From positions 1 to 26,494 of the forward strand of contig JAQRMT010000008.1 in NCBI GenBank assembly GCA_028599035.1: DNA of 26,494 nucleotides. Reading direction: 5' to 3'. Of this stretch, positions 7,013 through 15,897 are shown piece by piece. A program made the translations under genes and the position numbers. The notes below the pieces were generated by a model that saw only the letters and a program-made list of their open reading frames with translations, had not been told where the DNA came from and did no database searches. The stretch comes from Gammaproteobacteria bacterium (GTDB lineage Bacteria; Pseudomonadota; Gammaproteobacteria; PS1; Pseudothioglobaceae). Within the stretch, counting starts at the first letter, position 1. The number at the start of each line of letters is the position of its first letter.

Positions 7013-8390
7013 TTGTGTCTTAAATTTTGCTATGCTAGGGGAGGATTTTTTCTCACCAATTGAGACACAGCCTCTAAAAGAGGCTTTCTTAATTCATAAA
7101 AATCAAGCGCTTTATAATAAACTTGGATTAGACTGGGATAAGCAAACTTTGCTTAAAATCGCCTCAGGAGAGCAGACTTTTCAAAGCACGCAACCGATTG
7201 CCAGCATCTATGCGGGGCATCAGTTTGGTTATTTTGTGCCTCAATTAGGCGATGGACGCAGTTGTTTGATAGGGCAGGTGCAGGGCGAAGAGCTTTCACT
7301 TAAAGGGGCAGGGCAAACCCCGTATTCTCGTGGTGCTGATGGCAGAGCGGTGCTCAGGTCATCTATTCGTGAATATCTTTGCTCAATTGCGATGCGAGGG
7401 CTGAATATTGCCACTACTGAGGCTTTGGCATTGGTGGGTAGTGAGTCTGAGGTTTATCGAGAAAGTATTGAGACGGGGGCGATTGTGATGCGTACTGCGC
7501 CCAGTCATATTCGTTTTGGTCATTTTGAATTATTTGCTTCGCGTGGGCAAAAAGTAGAGGTTAAAAAACTTGCAGATTTTGTTATTGAGCATTATTATCC
7601 GCATTGCCAAGGCGAACAAAAATATGTTGATTTTTTCAACGAAGTGGTTAAACGCACTGCCAAAATGATTGCCAATTGGCAGGCTCAAGGTTTTGCTCAC
7701 GGAGTGATGAATACGGACAATATGTCAATTTTAGGGCTTACCATTGATTATGGCCCGTTTGGATTTTTAGAAACTTACAATCCAAAATTTATTTGCAACC
7801 ATTCCGACCATGAAGGGCGCTATGCGTTTGACCAGCAGCCCAGTATCGGTTTGTGGAATTTGTCACGATTGGCGGATAGTTTGGGTAGTTTGATGGATGC
7901 CAAGCAGGTTAAAGCTATTTTGAGTAATTATCAAATTTATTTGGTCGAAACTTACTCAAAATTGATGCGAAAAAAGTTTGGGTTTAGTCAAAAAGACGAG
8001 CAAGATAATGCGCTAATTGGGCAGTTTTTTGAGGTGTTGTATAAAAATCAGAAAGATTATACAAATTCACTCAGGCAGCTCTCAAATATTGAGCAGTTGG
8101 CTAAAGACGGTGTTTTCGATGCTTGGCTGATTTTGTATGACCAGCGCATTGCTCAAGAAGATGGCAGTAATCGGGCATTACTGATGGACAGTGTTAATCC
8201 TAAATTCATCCTGCGTAATTACCTAGCCGAAGTGTCCATTCGCCAAGCGCAAGATGAAAAGAATTATAGCGAAATTGACATCTTGTTTACTTTATTGAGT
8301 AGTCCATTTTCTGAGCACAAAGACTTTGAAAGTTATACGCAAGAAGCACCAGATTGGGCGCAAAATTTAGAAGTGAGTTGCTCTTCTTAA
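6984..8390 (+). CDS. selO: Protein adenylyltransferase SelO (YdiU/UPF0061 family)
   Basis: SelO is a kinase-fold enzyme that transfers AMP from ATP to Ser/Thr/Tyr of target proteins and is linked to oxidative-stress responses. About 468 residues, near the usual bacterial length. Visible blocks: YAGHQFGYFVPQLGDGR, SLKGAGQTPYSR with Lys107, DGRAVLRSSIREYL, the active-site segment HGVMNTDNMS (239-248) and the DFG-like IDYGPF (Asp255). It ends LEVSCSS, the Cys form of the C-terminal site that is selenocysteine in eukaryotic SelO. The start is uncertain: ATG 6984 overlaps gatB by 29 bases; TTG 7005 and ATG 7032 are in-frame alternatives, and homology clearly begins at about LNFAMLGEDFF. The next gene is convergent with 3 bases between stop codons. 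Confidence 0.93.
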   Translation: MKCSGQNLANCVLNFAMLGEDFFSPIETQPLKEAFLIHKNQALYNKLGLDWDKQTLLKIASGEQTFQSTQPIASIYAGHQFGYFVPQLGDGRSCLIGQVQGEELSLKGAGQTPYSRGADGRAVLRSSIREYLCSIAMRGLNIATTEALALVGSESEVYRESIETGAIVMRTAPSHIRFGHFELFASRGQKVEVKKLADFVIEHYYPHCQGEQKYVDFFNEVVKRTAKMIANWQAQGFAHGVMNTDNMSILGLTIDYGPFGFLETYNPKFICNHSDHEGRYAFDQQPSIGLWNLSRLADSLGSLMDAKQVKAILSNYQIYLVETYSKLMRKKFGFSQKDEQDNALIGQFFEVLYKNQKDYTNSLRQLSNIEQLAKDGVFDAWLILYDQRIAQEDGSNRALLMDSVNPKFILRNYLAEVSIRQAQDEKNYSEIDILFTLLSSPFSEHKDFESYTQEAPDWAQNLEVSCSS

Positions 8391-8393
8391 GTT

Positions 8394-9026
8394 TTAAATT
8401 ATGCCAATTATGTCAAACATGGCGTATTGCAGTGTTTTTACGATGGGTAGTATTATGTGCTCAAACACACCCAAGAACAACAAACCTAGTAGGATAAATA
8501 AGCCGTAGCGTTCTAATTTGTCGTATTCATAAGCTAAATTATTGGGTAGCAATGCAGCAACCACCCGAGAGCCGTCAAGTGGCGGAATGGGGAGTAAATT
8601 AAATACCCCTAAAACTAGGTTAATGACAATACCAAATCCTGCCATTTTAAGTAAAAACTGATCGGACATATCTAAGGTGAAAGTAGCAACCAAAAGCCAT
8701 AACAATGCCATAATAAAATTAGATACAGGTCCAGCAAGGGCGACTAAAATCATATCTTGTTTTGGGGATTTGAGGGCATTAAAGTTAATGGGGACGGGCT
8801 TTGCCCAGCCGAATAGAAAAGGCGAACCAGTAAAATATAAAACCGCAGGCACTAAAAGCGTGCCTACTGGGTCAATGTGTTTGATGGGGTTTAAAGTAAG
8901 TCTGCCAAGCATTCTGGCGGTCGCATCGCCACGCTGGTTAGCAACCCAGCCGTGTGCAACTTCATGCACGGTGATGGCAAAAATGAGCGGAAGGGCGTAA
9001 ATTAAAAGTGTTTGAAAATCAGGCAT
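8394..9026 (-). CDS. M50 family site-2-protease-like membrane metallopeptidase
   Basis: A 210-residue, strongly hydrophobic protein of the M50B (rhomboid-unrelated, S2P/SpoIVFB-like) group. The zinc motif HEVAH (21-25) lies in the first membrane segment, and the second metal-ligand block FNLLPIPPLDGSRV is at about 140-153, with an N-x-x-P-x-P-x-LDG form. Further membrane segments are evident at about 90-115, 125-145 and 172-200. The conserved GRLTLNPIKHIDPVGTLLVP segment is typical of the short prokaryotic M50 proteins encoded beside core genes; their substrates are mostly unknown. It has no PDZ domain, unlike RseP. It is convergent with selO and divergent from proS, with only 35 bases between the two start codons. 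Confidence 0.9.
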   Translation of the reverse strand: MPDFQTLLIYALPLIFAITVHEVAHGWVANQRGDATARMLGRLTLNPIKHIDPVGTLLVPAVLYFTGSPFLFGWAKPVPINFNALKSPKQDMILVALAGPVSNFIMALLWLLVATFTLDMSDQFLLKMAGFGIVINLVLGVFNLLPIPPLDGSRVVAALLPNNLAYEYDKLERYGLFILLGLLFLGVFEHIILPIVKTLQYAMFDIIGII

Positions 9027-9034
9027 AGGTAAAA

Positions 9035-9061
9035 TTGATTATTTTTATTTCGCTATTATAA
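9035..9061 (+). promoter_or_regulatory. proS start region: TATTAT abutting the start codon, no visible SD
   Basis: TATTATAA (9054-9061) runs directly into the proS ATG at 9062, and no purine-rich SD precedes it. TTGATT at 9035-9040 is the nearest -35-like hexamer, but the spacing is only 13 bases. If TATTAT is a -10, the transcript would be leaderless or start inside the gene; more likely the real promoter lies further back and initiation is SD-independent. Confidence 0.25.
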
Positions 9062-10744
9062 ATGAAAACCAGTCAAATTCTTATCTCGACGCAAAAAGAA
9101 GCACCAAATGATGCACAGATTATCTCGCACCAATTAATGATTCGTGCAGGGCTTGTTTCTAAGCTCGCCTCAGGTTTGTATTCGTATTTGCCAATGGGGC
9201 TCAGAGTATTGCAAAAAGTAGAAAAAATTATCCGTGAAGAGATGAATAAATCTGGTGCGCAAGAGGTGTTAATGCCAGTGGCACAACCTGCGGAATTATG
9301 GCAAGAGTCGGGGCGTTGGGATGAGTATGGGGCAGAATTATTGCGCTTTAGTGATAGGCATGGCAGAGAGTTTTGCCTAGGTCCAACACACGAAGAGGTA
9401 ATTACGCATTTGGCGGCGCAATATTTGCGTAGTTACAAGCAATTGCCGATGAATTTTTATCAGATTCAAACCAAGTTTCGTGATGAAATTCGCCCGCGTT
9501 TTGGGGTGATGCGTTCGCGTGAGTTTATTATGAAAGACGCTTATTCTTTTCATTTAGATGCAAACAGTATGCAGGCAGAGTTTGACAAAATGCACGCTAC
9601 TTATTGTGCAATTTTTACAAGATTGGGGCTAGATTATCGCCCAGTCTTGGCAGATAGCGGCAGTATTGGTGGTGAAAATTCTATTGAGTTTCATGTGTTG
9701 TCTGAGTCTGGCGAAGATGCTATTTGTTTTTCTGATAACTCAAATTATGCAGCTAATATTGAGAAAGTGGCTTTTTCTAAACAAGCGTGCATTGACACGC
9801 CAAGTGCGATAGAAGAAAAGGTGCCGACCAAGAAAAAAACCAGCATTGAAGAAGTGGCACAGTTTTTGCATATCAAAGAAGCGGATTGTGTTAAAACTTT
9901 AATTGTTAAAACTAAAAACAGCTTTAAGGCACTTGCACTTCGTGGCGATCATGAACTTAATGAAATCAAAGTGCAAAATTTATTCGGTGAATTTGAATTT
10001 GCCAGTGATGAAGAAATTAAATCACTTAATCTAAAAAAAGGCTTTATCGGCGTTAAAGAACTGACCATTGATTTGATTGTGGATTATTCAGCCAGCGTGT
10101 TGTGTGATTTTGTTTGTGGTGCTAATGAATGGGATTATCATCTAGTAGGTGTTAATTGGAATGGCATTGAGTTTGTTGAAGCGGATTTGCGTAATGCTGT
10201 TGAAGGCGATGCTTCACCAGATGGCAAAGGTAAATTGGTGGTTAGGCGCGGTATTGAAGTCGGGCATATCTTTCAGTTGGGCGATAAATACACCAAGGCG
10301 ATGAATGCTAATGTAATCGGCGAATCTGGCAAAGCAGTGACCACTCTGATGGGTTGTTACGGTATTGGCGTAACACGCGTAATTGCTGCGGCAATTGAGC
10401 AAAATTATGATGATAGAGGTATTATTTTTCCAGCCAGTATTGCCCCTTTTCAACTGGTAATTGTGCCAATTAATTATAATAAATCTACTCGTGTAAAAGC
10501 CTTGGCAGATGAGTTGTATCAACAATGTTTGGATGCTGGTATTGAAGTCTTACTGGATGACAGAAAAGAGCGAGCAGGCATTATGTTTGCCGAGAGTGAA
10601 CTGCTTGGCGTTCCACACCGATTGGTATTAAGTGATACTCATGCGGATAATGGTAATGTTGAATACAAGGCAAGAAATAACCCTGAAAAAATTGAAGTAC
10701 GATTTGATGATGCTTTGTCATTTATGCAATCAAAAATAAGATGA
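9062..10744 (+). CDS. proS: Prolyl-tRNA synthetase (bacterial type with editing insertion)
   Basis: Class II synthetase that charges tRNA(Pro) with proline. 560 residues, close to the Escherichia coli enzyme. The N-terminus MKTSQILISTQKEAPNDAQ matches the family start, which supports this ATG despite the lack of an SD. Motif 1 lies around MGLRVLQKVEKIIREEM, and motif 2 around KFRDEIRPRFGVMRSREF with LGPTHEE before it; an editing domain (YbaK-like, removes Ala-tRNA(Pro)) occupies about 220-400 with VKTLIVKT and LRGDHELNEIKV. Motif 3, CYGIGVTRVIAAAIEQ, and the C-terminal anticodon-binding domain follow. The gene ends in an ATGA overlap with psd, so the two are translationally coupled. Confidence 0.98.
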   Translation: MKTSQILISTQKEAPNDAQIISHQLMIRAGLVSKLASGLYSYLPMGLRVLQKVEKIIREEMNKSGAQEVLMPVAQPAELWQESGRWDEYGAELLRFSDRHGREFCLGPTHEEVITHLAAQYLRSYKQLPMNFYQIQTKFRDEIRPRFGVMRSREFIMKDAYSFHLDANSMQAEFDKMHATYCAIFTRLGLDYRPVLADSGSIGGENSIEFHVLSESGEDAICFSDNSNYAANIEKVAFSKQACIDTPSAIEEKVPTKKKTSIEEVAQFLHIKEADCVKTLIVKTKNSFKALALRGDHELNEIKVQNLFGEFEFASDEEIKSLNLKKGFIGVKELTIDLIVDYSASVLCDFVCGANEWDYHLVGVNWNGIEFVEADLRNAVEGDASPDGKGKLVVRRGIEVGHIFQLGDKYTKAMNANVIGESGKAVTTLMGCYGIGVTRVIAAAIEQNYDDRGIIFPASIAPFQLVIVPINYNKSTRVKALADELYQQCLDAGIEVLLDDRKERAGIMFAESELLGVPHRLVLSDTHADNGNVEYKARNNPEKIEVRFDDALSFMQSKIR

Positions 10745-11553
10745 TTTGGCTGCAACATATAATTCCCCAGCATTGGCTTTCTAAGTTAATGTTTCGTTTT
10801 GCACGCATTGAAAATACTTGGATTAAAAATAGTTTTATTACTTGGTTTGTAAAATCTTATCAGGTTGATTTGTCTGAGGCAGTGCGTGAAAATGTTCAAA
10901 ATTATCAAAGTTTCAATGATTTTTTTACTAGAGCATTAAAGCCAAGCGCTAGAAAAATTTCTAGTAACAATCTTGTTTGTCCAGTTGATGGCACAGTGTC
11001 TCAGCTAGGAAATATTAATAATTCAACCATTGTTCAAGCTAAAAATCGTGATTATACGGTGTCAGCATTATTGGGCAATAATCATCAAGCACATCAATTT
11101 GATGCTGGTTATTTTTCCACAATTTACCTATCTCCAAAAGACTACCATCGTATTCATATGCCTTATGATGGTAGATTAATCTCTATGGATTATATCCCTG
11201 GTGATTTATTTTCAGTAAACAAAACCACCACAGAAGGCGTTAATGATTTATTTGCCCGTAATGAACGAGTGGTGTGTTATTTTGAAACTGAGTTTGGTTT
11301 GTGTGCATTTGTGTTGGTAGGCGCTATTTTTGTAGGTTCAATGCAAACTGTTTGGCAGGGTCAAATTACCCCACCTTATAAGAAAAAAATACAGCATTTT
11401 GATTATTCTAATCAACACATTCAGCTTAAAAAAGGCGAAGAAATGGGTAGATTTAATATGGGTTCGACGGTGATTATGCTGATGCCAAGCCAAGTGCATA
11501 AATTCAACCTTAAACAAGCTGAAGTTGTTAGAATGGGGCAGTCTTTATTGTGA
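10741..11553 (+). CDS. psd: Phosphatidylserine decarboxylase proenzyme
   Basis: Makes phosphatidylethanolamine from phosphatidylserine at the inner membrane. 270 residues. Recognised by CPVDGTVSQLG, YLSPKDYHRIHMPYDGRL, the GDLFSVN segment, FVLVGAIFVGSMQTVW and the self-cleavage site GRFNMGSTV. Cleavage between Gly241 and Ser242 would give the pyruvoyl-bearing alpha chain of about 29 residues; the usual LGST is MGST here, a mild change next to the conserved GST. The His of DYHRIHMP is part of the catalytic dyad/triad in this family. It starts in a 4-base overlap with proS, a pairing with no obvious metabolic logic. Confidence 0.96.
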   Translation: MIWLQHIIPQHWLSKLMFRFARIENTWIKNSFITWFVKSYQVDLSEAVRENVQNYQSFNDFFTRALKPSARKISSNNLVCPVDGTVSQLGNINNSTIVQAKNRDYTVSALLGNNHQAHQFDAGYFSTIYLSPKDYHRIHMPYDGRLISMDYIPGDLFSVNKTTTEGVNDLFARNERVVCYFETEFGLCAFVLVGAIFVGSMQTVWQGQITPPYKKKIQHFDYSNQHIQLKKGEEMGRFNMGSTVIMLMPSQVHKFNLKQAEVVRMGQSLL

Positions 11554-11586
11554 GTTTGATCAGGTGCTCTAAAATTCATCAAGGTG

Positions 11587-11592
11587 TATAAT
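11587..11592 (+). promoter_or_regulatory. -10 element of the lipoprotein gene promoter
   Basis: A perfect TATAAT at 11587-11592 lies 29 bases before the lipoprotein ATG, in the gap after psd. No good -35 is present at 16-18 bases, so the promoter may need an activator or rely on the bases just upstream of the -10. Confidence 0.45.
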
Positions 11593-11621
11593 GTAACATT
11601 TTGATTATTTGGTGAATTGAT

Positions 11622-12197
11622 ATGAATTATTTGCGATTACTTGGTTTAGGGTTGGTGTTTGGATTGTTGGCTTCTTGTGGCTCTTTGCCAGAGCGAATTG
11701 AGTCTGATGATATTCCAAGCTGGTGTCAAGAAGAAGAGGAAGATGTGTCGTTAATGCCGTATTTGTTGCCAGGTATTTCTACTATCGTGCAAATCGCCGA
11801 TGCATTGTCAGATGAGAGTTTTTATGCTTGTGGTATTGCCACTGGTTCTGAAATAGGTGCCACTAGAAGGGCGGCGTTGGTTAATGCTAAGAAGCAAATT
11901 CACAGTCAATTAATTGGCAGAGTGTTGTCTAAAGTAAAACGAGATGAGTTGATTGAGGATTATGAAACACATATCCATGATAATGCTTTTGGCTATAAAA
12001 CTGTCGAGTTTGAATCAATTGACATTAGGTCTGGTTATACAATATTCCTGCTCATTGAGACCAAAGGCAAAGATTTGATTGGCACAGTTGAGGCCTTAAG
12101 AAGTAAAAAAGTCATTCGACAAGATCAAAAGCATGATAAAACTCACAACAACGCTGGTTATTTTAAAAATGATATAGAGGATAACTCAGGTTTTTAA
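11622..12197 (+). CDS. LPP20-family-like lipoprotein
   Basis: A 191-residue predicted lipoprotein. Positive residues (Arg5), a hydrophobic stretch (6-16) and the lipobox LASC with Cys19 give a clear type II signal peptide; Gly20 at +2 favours the outer membrane. The mature part has an acidic run EEEEDV and then CGIATGSEIGATRRAALVNA KKQI, resembling LPP20-type domains, in which a Gly-rich turn is followed by an Ala-rich helix (x-A-x-x-A-x-A-R-x-x-I). The C-terminus (about 165-191) is Asn/Asp/His-rich and looks disordered. The function is unknown; LPP20-like proteins are surface or motility-associated in some bacteria. It has its own -10 and is convergent with the corB-like gene, 12 bases apart. 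Confidence 0.7.
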   Translation: MNYLRLLGLGLVFGLLASCGSLPERIESDDIPSWCQEEEEDVSLMPYLLPGISTIVQIADALSDESFYACGIATGSEIGATRRAALVNAKKQIHSQLIGRVLSKVKRDELIEDYETHIHDNAFGYKTVEFESIDIRSGYTIFLLIETKGKDLIGTVEALRSKKVIRQDQKHDKTHNNAGYFKNDIEDNSGF

Positions 12198-12209
12198 GTA
12201 TGGGGTATT

Positions 12210-13460
12210 TTAGAGTTTGGTTAGTTTAACCAGTTTAATAGTTTGTTCAGAAATTTGCACAATATCAATTAGCACGGTGTCAAGTTTGACACTGACATCG
12301 CGTTTGGGAATGCTTTGTAATGCCTCCAAAATTAAGCCATTTAAAGTTTTCGCTTTGTCAACAGATAGGTTTAATTGTAGCAAATTGTTCAATTCTCGAA
12401 TGCTAATTCTAGGGTCAATCAAGTAACTACCATCTTTTTGCTTGGTAATTTCGTCAATATTTTCACTTTGATTTGAGGTGAATTGACCTACAATCTCTTC
12501 TAGAATATCTTCTAAGACGATTAAACCACGCACTTCTCCATACTCATCAACAACTAAACCCAAGCGTCTTTTTTGCGCTTGAAAATGGGCTAATTGATGC
12601 GCTAGGGAGGTGCCTTCTGGCACAAAATAAGGCTCACGAATTAAGTTAATAACCCCCTCAACACTAAACTCTCCTTTAGCATATAAATTCACAATATTAC
12701 GCATATGCAGCACGCCAGTAATGCTGTCAGGATTGCCTTCATAAGTGAGCAGTCGTGTGTGTTGAGTGCGCCCTAATTGCGACAAAATTTCATTATGATT
12801 GCTAATATCAATACCAATGAGTTCATTTCTAGGGATCATAATATCTTCAACTTTTACCTGTTCTAAATCGATAATATTGAGTAGCATTTTTTGGTAATTT
12901 GAGGCAATAATCGGCTTGGCATCATTTACCACCATTCTCAGCTCTTCTGAACTAATATCATCAGTTTTAGACTTTGTTTTAACACCTAAAGAAGTAAGAA
13001 TAAGTTTGCTGAGTTGTGCAATCAGCCATACAAAGGGCTTAAATAATTTGATAAAGATTTCAATAAAAATCGAAGCGGGTAGGGCGATTTTCTCAGGGTT
13101 TTTAGCGGCAAAAGTTTTAGGTGTGGTTTCTGCAAAAACAAGAATAATAAAAGTCAGAGCAAGAGAGGTAAATGCCAATACTTGCGCCCCATTACCCCAA
13201 AGATTGATTGCCAATATCGTGGCAATACTGGATGCAAAAATATTAACCAGATTATTGCCCAGCAAAATAGTACCAATTAAATGGTCTAAATCATTGAGTA
13301 ATCGCTCAGTGCGTTTGGCTTTTTTGTTGGTTTTACTAAGAACTTTCAGACGATAACGATTAATCGCCATCATTGAAGTTTCAGCGGAAGAAAAAAAAGC
13401 AGAAGCCAGTATCAATCCAAGAAGAATGACACTAAGCCAAAAGGTTGAAAGCGAGTCCAA
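12210..13460 (-). CDS. CorB/CNNM-family Mg2+/Co2+ transport protein (hemolysin-C-like, CBS domains)
   Basis: 416 residues with the full YfjD/CorB order: a DUF21 (CNNM) membrane domain at about 5-190 with FFSSAETSMMAINRYRL and LLGNNLVNIFAS, a CBS pair at about 205-325 (VEDIMIPRNEL; LVVDEYGEVRGLIVLEDILEEIVG) and a C-terminal CorC_HlyC domain (about 340-416). CNNM proteins take part in Mg2+ export or homeostasis, with the CBS pair binding ATP-Mg. It starts at TTG (13458-13460): an in-frame stop lies immediately upstream, and MDSLSTFWLSVILL aligns with the usual N-terminus of YfjD proteins. It follows eno by 32 bases on the same strand and is probably the last gene of the rnd-to-corB series. Confidence 0.93.
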   Translation of the reverse strand: MDSLSTFWLSVILLGLILASAFFSSAETSMMAINRYRLKVLSKTNKKAKRTERLLNDLDHLIGTILLGNNLVNIFASSIATILAINLWGNGAQVLAFTSLALTFIILVFAETTPKTFAAKNPEKIALPASIFIEIFIKLFKPFVWLIAQLSKLILTSLGVKTKSKTDDISSEELRMVVNDAKPIIASNYQKMLLNIIDLEQVKVEDIMIPRNELIGIDISNHNEILSQLGRTQHTRLLTYEGNPDSITGVLHMRNIVNLYAKGEFSVEGVINLIREPYFVPEGTSLAHQLAHFQAQKRRLGLVVDEYGEVRGLIVLEDILEEIVGQFTSNQSENIDEITKQKDGSYLIDPRISIRELNNLLQLNLSVDKAKTLNGLILEALQSIPKRDVSVKLDTVLIDIVQISEQTIKLVKLTKL

Positions 13461-13492
13461 TCAGTATTTTATTGTTATTAAAAGTCTGGAGT

Positions 13493-14773
13493 TTAGCGTA
13501 AATGTTTAAAAGCAGCAAGTCCAGGATAAATTGCATTCTCGCCTAATTCCTCTTCAATGCGTAACAGACGGTTGTATTTTGCCAAACGGTCAGAGCGAGA
13601 AAGTGAGCCAGTTTTAATCTGACCACAGCCAGTTGCCACGGCTAAATCTGCAATAGTTGTATCTTCGGTTTCGCCAGAACGATGTGACATTACACAAGTA
13701 TAGCCTGCTTTTTCAGCCATTGACATGGCAGTAAGAGTCTCACTTAAGGTGCCAATTTGGTTCACTTTAATCAAAATTGAGTTGGCAATATTGTTGTCAA
13801 TACCTCGTTTGAGGATTTTGCTATTGGTCACAAACAAATCATCACCTACTAATTGCACTTTATTGCCAATCTTCTTGGTTAGTAAATCCCAGCCATCCCA
13901 GTCACCTTCATCCATGCCGTCTTCAATGGAGATAACAGGGTATTTTTCTACCCAACTGGCTAAGTAGTCGGAAAATTCTGCAGAGGTCAGTGAGCGATTT
14001 TCAGAGGCAAGGTTATAAGTGCCATTTTCATAAAACTCCGAACTGGCGGCATCAATGCCGATAAAAATATCTTTACCTGCTTGATAACCTGCTTTTTCAA
14101 TTGCTTCTAAAATTACTTTAATAGCCTCTTCATTTGAAGCTAAATCAGGCGCAAACCCTCCTTCGTCACCCACAGCAGTATTCATACCTTTGGTCTCTAA
14201 TACCGCCTTTAAATGGTGAAAAACCTCAGCACCATAGCGCAACGCTTCTTTGAAACTTGGTGCACCTGCAGGAATAATCATAAATTCTTGAATATCTACA
14301 CTGTTGTTAGCGTGTTCGCCACCGTTGATAATGTTCATCATCGGTACTGGCAATTTGTATTGTGCATTTAAGCCAAGCGTGCTATACAAAGGTTTGTTTT
14401 GTTGGTTGGCATTCGTATGTGCTGCCGCTAATGAGGTAGCTAAAATAGCATTTGCCCCCAAACGAGATTTTGTTTCGGTGCCATCTAGTGCGATCATTGT
14501 TGCATCGATTTTAGCAAGGTCGGTAATATCAAAACCTATTAATGCTTGAGCGATTTCAGTATTAATAAAAGCAATTGCCTTTAGGACACCCTTGCCTAAA
14601 TAGCGAGATTTGTCGCCATCTCGTAATTCTAACGCCTCTCGTGCGCCTGTTGAAGCGCCAGATGGCACCATTGCGCTGCCCATAGTGCCATCATCAAGAA
14701 TAATGTCTGCTTCGATGGTTGGATTGCCTCTAGAGTCAAGGATTTCGCGTGCTTGGATGTGTTTTATTTTCAC
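13493..14773 (-). CDS. eno: Enolase
   Basis: Converts 2-phosphoglycerate to phosphoenolpyruvate in glycolysis and gluconeogenesis; in many proteobacteria it is also part of the RNA degradosome. 426 residues, usual length. Key segments: AREILDSRGNPT at the N-terminus, VPSGASTG (mobile loop), NIINGGEHANN, AVGDEGGFAPD (catalytic Glu), the Mg ligands in IGIDAASSEF, ISIEDGMDEGDWDGW and LVGDDLFVTN, ILIKVNQIGT with the catalytic Lys, and SHRSGETEDTTIADLAV. The start codon is GTG (14771-14773) with a good SD, AAAGGGC, placed just after the dnaJ stop, 14 bases away. Enolase usually sits beside pyrG; here it follows dnaKJ. Confidence 0.98.
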   Translation of the reverse strand: MKIKHIQAREILDSRGNPTIEADIILDDGTMGSAMVPSGASTGAREALELRDGDKSRYLGKGVLKAIAFINTEIAQALIGFDITDLAKIDATMIALDGTETKSRLGANAILATSLAAAHTNANQQNKPLYSTLGLNAQYKLPVPMMNIINGGEHANNSVDIQEFMIIPAGAPSFKEALRYGAEVFHHLKAVLETKGMNTAVGDEGGFAPDLASNEEAIKVILEAIEKAGYQAGKDIFIGIDAASSEFYENGTYNLASENRSLTSAEFSDYLASWVEKYPVISIEDGMDEGDWDGWDLLTKKIGNKVQLVGDDLFVTNSKILKRGIDNNIANSILIKVNQIGTLSETLTAMSMAEKAGYTCVMSHRSGETEDTTIADLAVATGCGQIKTGSLSRSDRLAKYNRLLRIEEELGENAIYPGLAAFKHLR

Positions 14774-14787
14774 TATATGCCCTTTAC

Positions 14788-15882
14788 TTATTCAAAAAAG
14801 GATTTCATTTTACCAAAGAAGGAGTCAGACTCAGGGTGTTGTTTCTTTCCACATGAGTTTGAGAATTGTTGTAGCAACCCCCTTTGTTTGCTGTTAAGAT
14901 TAACGGGTGTTTCGAGTTTGACTTGGCAAATCAAATCTCCTGTACCACTACCTTGTAGTCCAGTAATGCCTTTGCCTTTTAAGCGAAATTGCTTGCCTGT
15001 TTGTGTGCCTGCGGGGATTTTTATTTTAAGTTTTCCGCTTAATGTCGGCACCTCAATATTGCCACCCAACGCAGCTGAGGCAAAATCAATCGGTACGCCG
15101 CAATACAGGTCGTTGCCATGGCGTTCAAAAATATTATGCGCCCTAACATGCACTTCTACATACAAATCACCGTTTGGACCGCCTCGAACGCCAGCCTCAC
15201 CTTCGCCAGTTAGACGAATGCGATTACCTGTGTCTACGCCTGCTGGGATTTTAACTGAGAGGGTTTTTTGTCTACGCACCACACCTTTACCGCGGCAATC
15301 TCCACAAGGATAATCAATTATTTGTCCAGCGCCTCTACACTGCGGACAAGGTTGTTGTACGGCAAAAGGACCTTGTTGCATATGCACTTGTCCTGCACCC
15401 TGACAAGTACCACAAGTTTTGGCGCTGGTGCCTGGTTTAGCGCCAGAGCCATGACAAGTATCGCATTTTTCACCCTTAGGAATACGCACTTGAACCGTTT
15501 TTCCTTCAGCTGCCTCTTTAAGGTCAATTTCTAAATCATAACGCAAATCTGCACCACGATTGTTCTGTTGTGCTTGACGGTGACTACCACCAAAAATATC
15601 ACCAAAAATATCACCAAAGCCACCACCACCGAATGGGTTACCGCCTGCATTACCATTCACACCTGCATGACCAAACTGGTCATAAGCTTGTCGTTTTTGT
15701 TCATCAGATAAAACAGCATAAGCTTTTTGAATACCTTTAAAGGTTTTTTCAGCGGACTCTTTATTATCCTTGTTTCGGTCTGGATGGTGCTTCATCGCTA
15801 AGCGCTTATAAGCCTTCTTAATGGTTTTCGCATCATCGCTTTTGCTGACACCTAATATTTCGTAATAATCTCTTTCTGGCAT
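14788..15882 (-). CDS. dnaJ: Chaperone protein DnaJ (Hsp40)
   Basis: Co-chaperone that stimulates DnaK ATPase and delivers unfolded proteins. 364 residues: a J domain (5-70) with HPD at 33-35, a Gly/Phe-rich linker (about 75-98), four CxxCxGxG zinc repeats (CDTCHGSG, CGTCQGAG, CPQCRGAG, CGDCRGKG) and two C-terminal substrate-binding domains. This is a complete type A DnaJ. It lies 58 bases downstream of dnaK, separated by a hairpin that may reduce its transcription relative to dnaK, and 14 bases before eno. Confidence 0.98.
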   Translation of the reverse strand: MPERDYYEILGVSKSDDAKTIKKAYKRLAMKHHPDRNKDNKESAEKTFKGIQKAYAVLSDEQKRQAYDQFGHAGVNGNAGGNPFGGGGFGDIFGDIFGGSHRQAQQNNRGADLRYDLEIDLKEAAEGKTVQVRIPKGEKCDTCHGSGAKPGTSAKTCGTCQGAGQVHMQQGPFAVQQPCPQCRGAGQIIDYPCGDCRGKGVVRRQKTLSVKIPAGVDTGNRIRLTGEGEAGVRGGPNGDLYVEVHVRAHNIFERHGNDLYCGVPIDFASAALGGNIEVPTLSGKLKIKIPAGTQTGKQFRLKGKGITGLQGSGTGDLICQVKLETPVNLNSKQRGLLQQFSNSCGKKQHPESDSFFGKMKSFFE

Positions 15883-15897
15883 AATTTCCCTAACTGT

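Noticed and set aside
8379..8390. Selenocysteine at the SelO C-terminus
   Set aside because: The codon is an ordinary Cys codon (SCSS) and the gene ends normally in TAA.
12916..13356. Plus-strand open frame of 146 codons
   Set aside because: It lies antisense to the corB-like gene, has no recognisable domains or SD, and is a shadow frame.
14753..15313. Plus-strand open frame of 186 codons
   Set aside because: It is antisense to dnaJ, and its composition mirrors the DnaJ zinc-finger and Gly-rich coding sequence.
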